From the NCBI GenBank assembly GCA_023442485.1, contig JAEZZG010000031.1:1-29139 (forward strand): a stretch of 29,139 bases of DNA, in the 5' to 3' direction. Under the pieces are notes generated by a model, which was given only the letters and a program-made list of their open reading frames with translations, was not told where the DNA came from and did no database searches. Each line of letters opens with the position of its first letter. Position 1 is the first letter of the stretch. The translations under genes and the position numbers were made by a program. Source of the DNA: Actinomycetes bacterium (GTDB lineage Bacteria > Actinomycetota > Actinomycetes > Propionibacteriales > Propionibacteriaceae). Of the stretch, positions 28,963-29,139 are shown in pieces.

Positions 28963-29139
28963 CCCTTCCTCCACTCTTGAGTTTACAAGGCGTTGGTGGC
29001 TCGTCCCTCCAACACCCATAAATATACCCTAATCCGGTGTACATCTCAAACTCTAGAGGGGTTATTTTCAGAAAAATCCAGCAAAACACCAACAACCCAA
29101 AACCCTAGCCAAACCCGCAACCACCACACAAAAGAAAAC

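Noticed and set aside
1..29139. CRISPR array
   Set aside because: No regularly spaced direct repeats with unique spacers were seen; the only short repeats are the three iterons near tRNA-Leu.
1..29139. Insertion sequence or transposase
   Set aside because: No transposase motifs or terminal inverted repeats with target duplications were seen.

Overview
The window looks like a chromosomal segment of a Gram-positive actinobacterium. Supporting signs are the GC-rich third codon positions, a polyphosphate-glucokinase-type ROK kinase, a DUF1707 protein, a DUF3516-type DEAD/DEAH helicase, a lysin of the type found in actinobacterial phages, and many start codons that sit 6-7 bases after a -10-like hexamer with no Shine-Dalgarno sequence. 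A propionibacterium- or actinomyces-like host is plausible, but I cannot name genus or species from sequence alone.

Layout. Positions 1-2100 are the end of a prophage: an M15-type endolysin, a holin-like protein, and a leftward HTH gene with its own palindrome. The phage end abuts a yccF gene (2109-2501) that has lost its start codon. From 2527 to 6698 lie purT (leftward), a kynurenine-formamidase-like cyclase (rightward), and a leftward NSS transporter whose 52-residue MetS small subunit overlaps it by 4 bases. A leftward deoC-FGGY kinase operon (6819-8981) has a palindromic operator upstream. A DUF2384-like regulator with an 11-C tract in its leader follows at 9345.

From 9944 to 13687 all genes run rightward: a DUF1707/LiaF-like protein, two bPH2 membrane proteins, and polyphosphate glucokinase. 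Next come a leftward four-TM protein with a repetitive Pro/Gln tail, argS divergent from UDP-glucose dehydrogenase, a DUF218/SanA protein, pgi, a membrane-anchored Ig-like surface protein, and a membrane-anchored DsbA-like thiol oxidoreductase. These are followed by a leftward pair of ccdA and a KDPG-aldolase-fold protein that appears to lack its catalytic lysine. A large helicase then leads to tRNA-Leu(CAG). The tRNA 3' end is the likely attachment site of a second mobile element, of which an AlpA/Xis-like regulator and two tiny membrane proteins are visible up to the window end.

How they work together. Ppgk and Pgi feed glucose-6-phosphate into glycolysis, and Ugd makes UDP-glucuronate for envelope glycans. 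DsbA-like plus CcdA form an extracytoplasmic thiol-redox pair. DeoC and the sugar kinase salvage deoxyribose or pentose units. PurT consumes formate, and the divergent cyclase could release it. The observations most worth checking are the start-less yccF at the prophage border, the pervasive leaderless starts, the poly-C leader, the lysine-less aldolase-fold partner of CcdA, and the duplicated tRNA-Leu attachment core with 11-base iterons.
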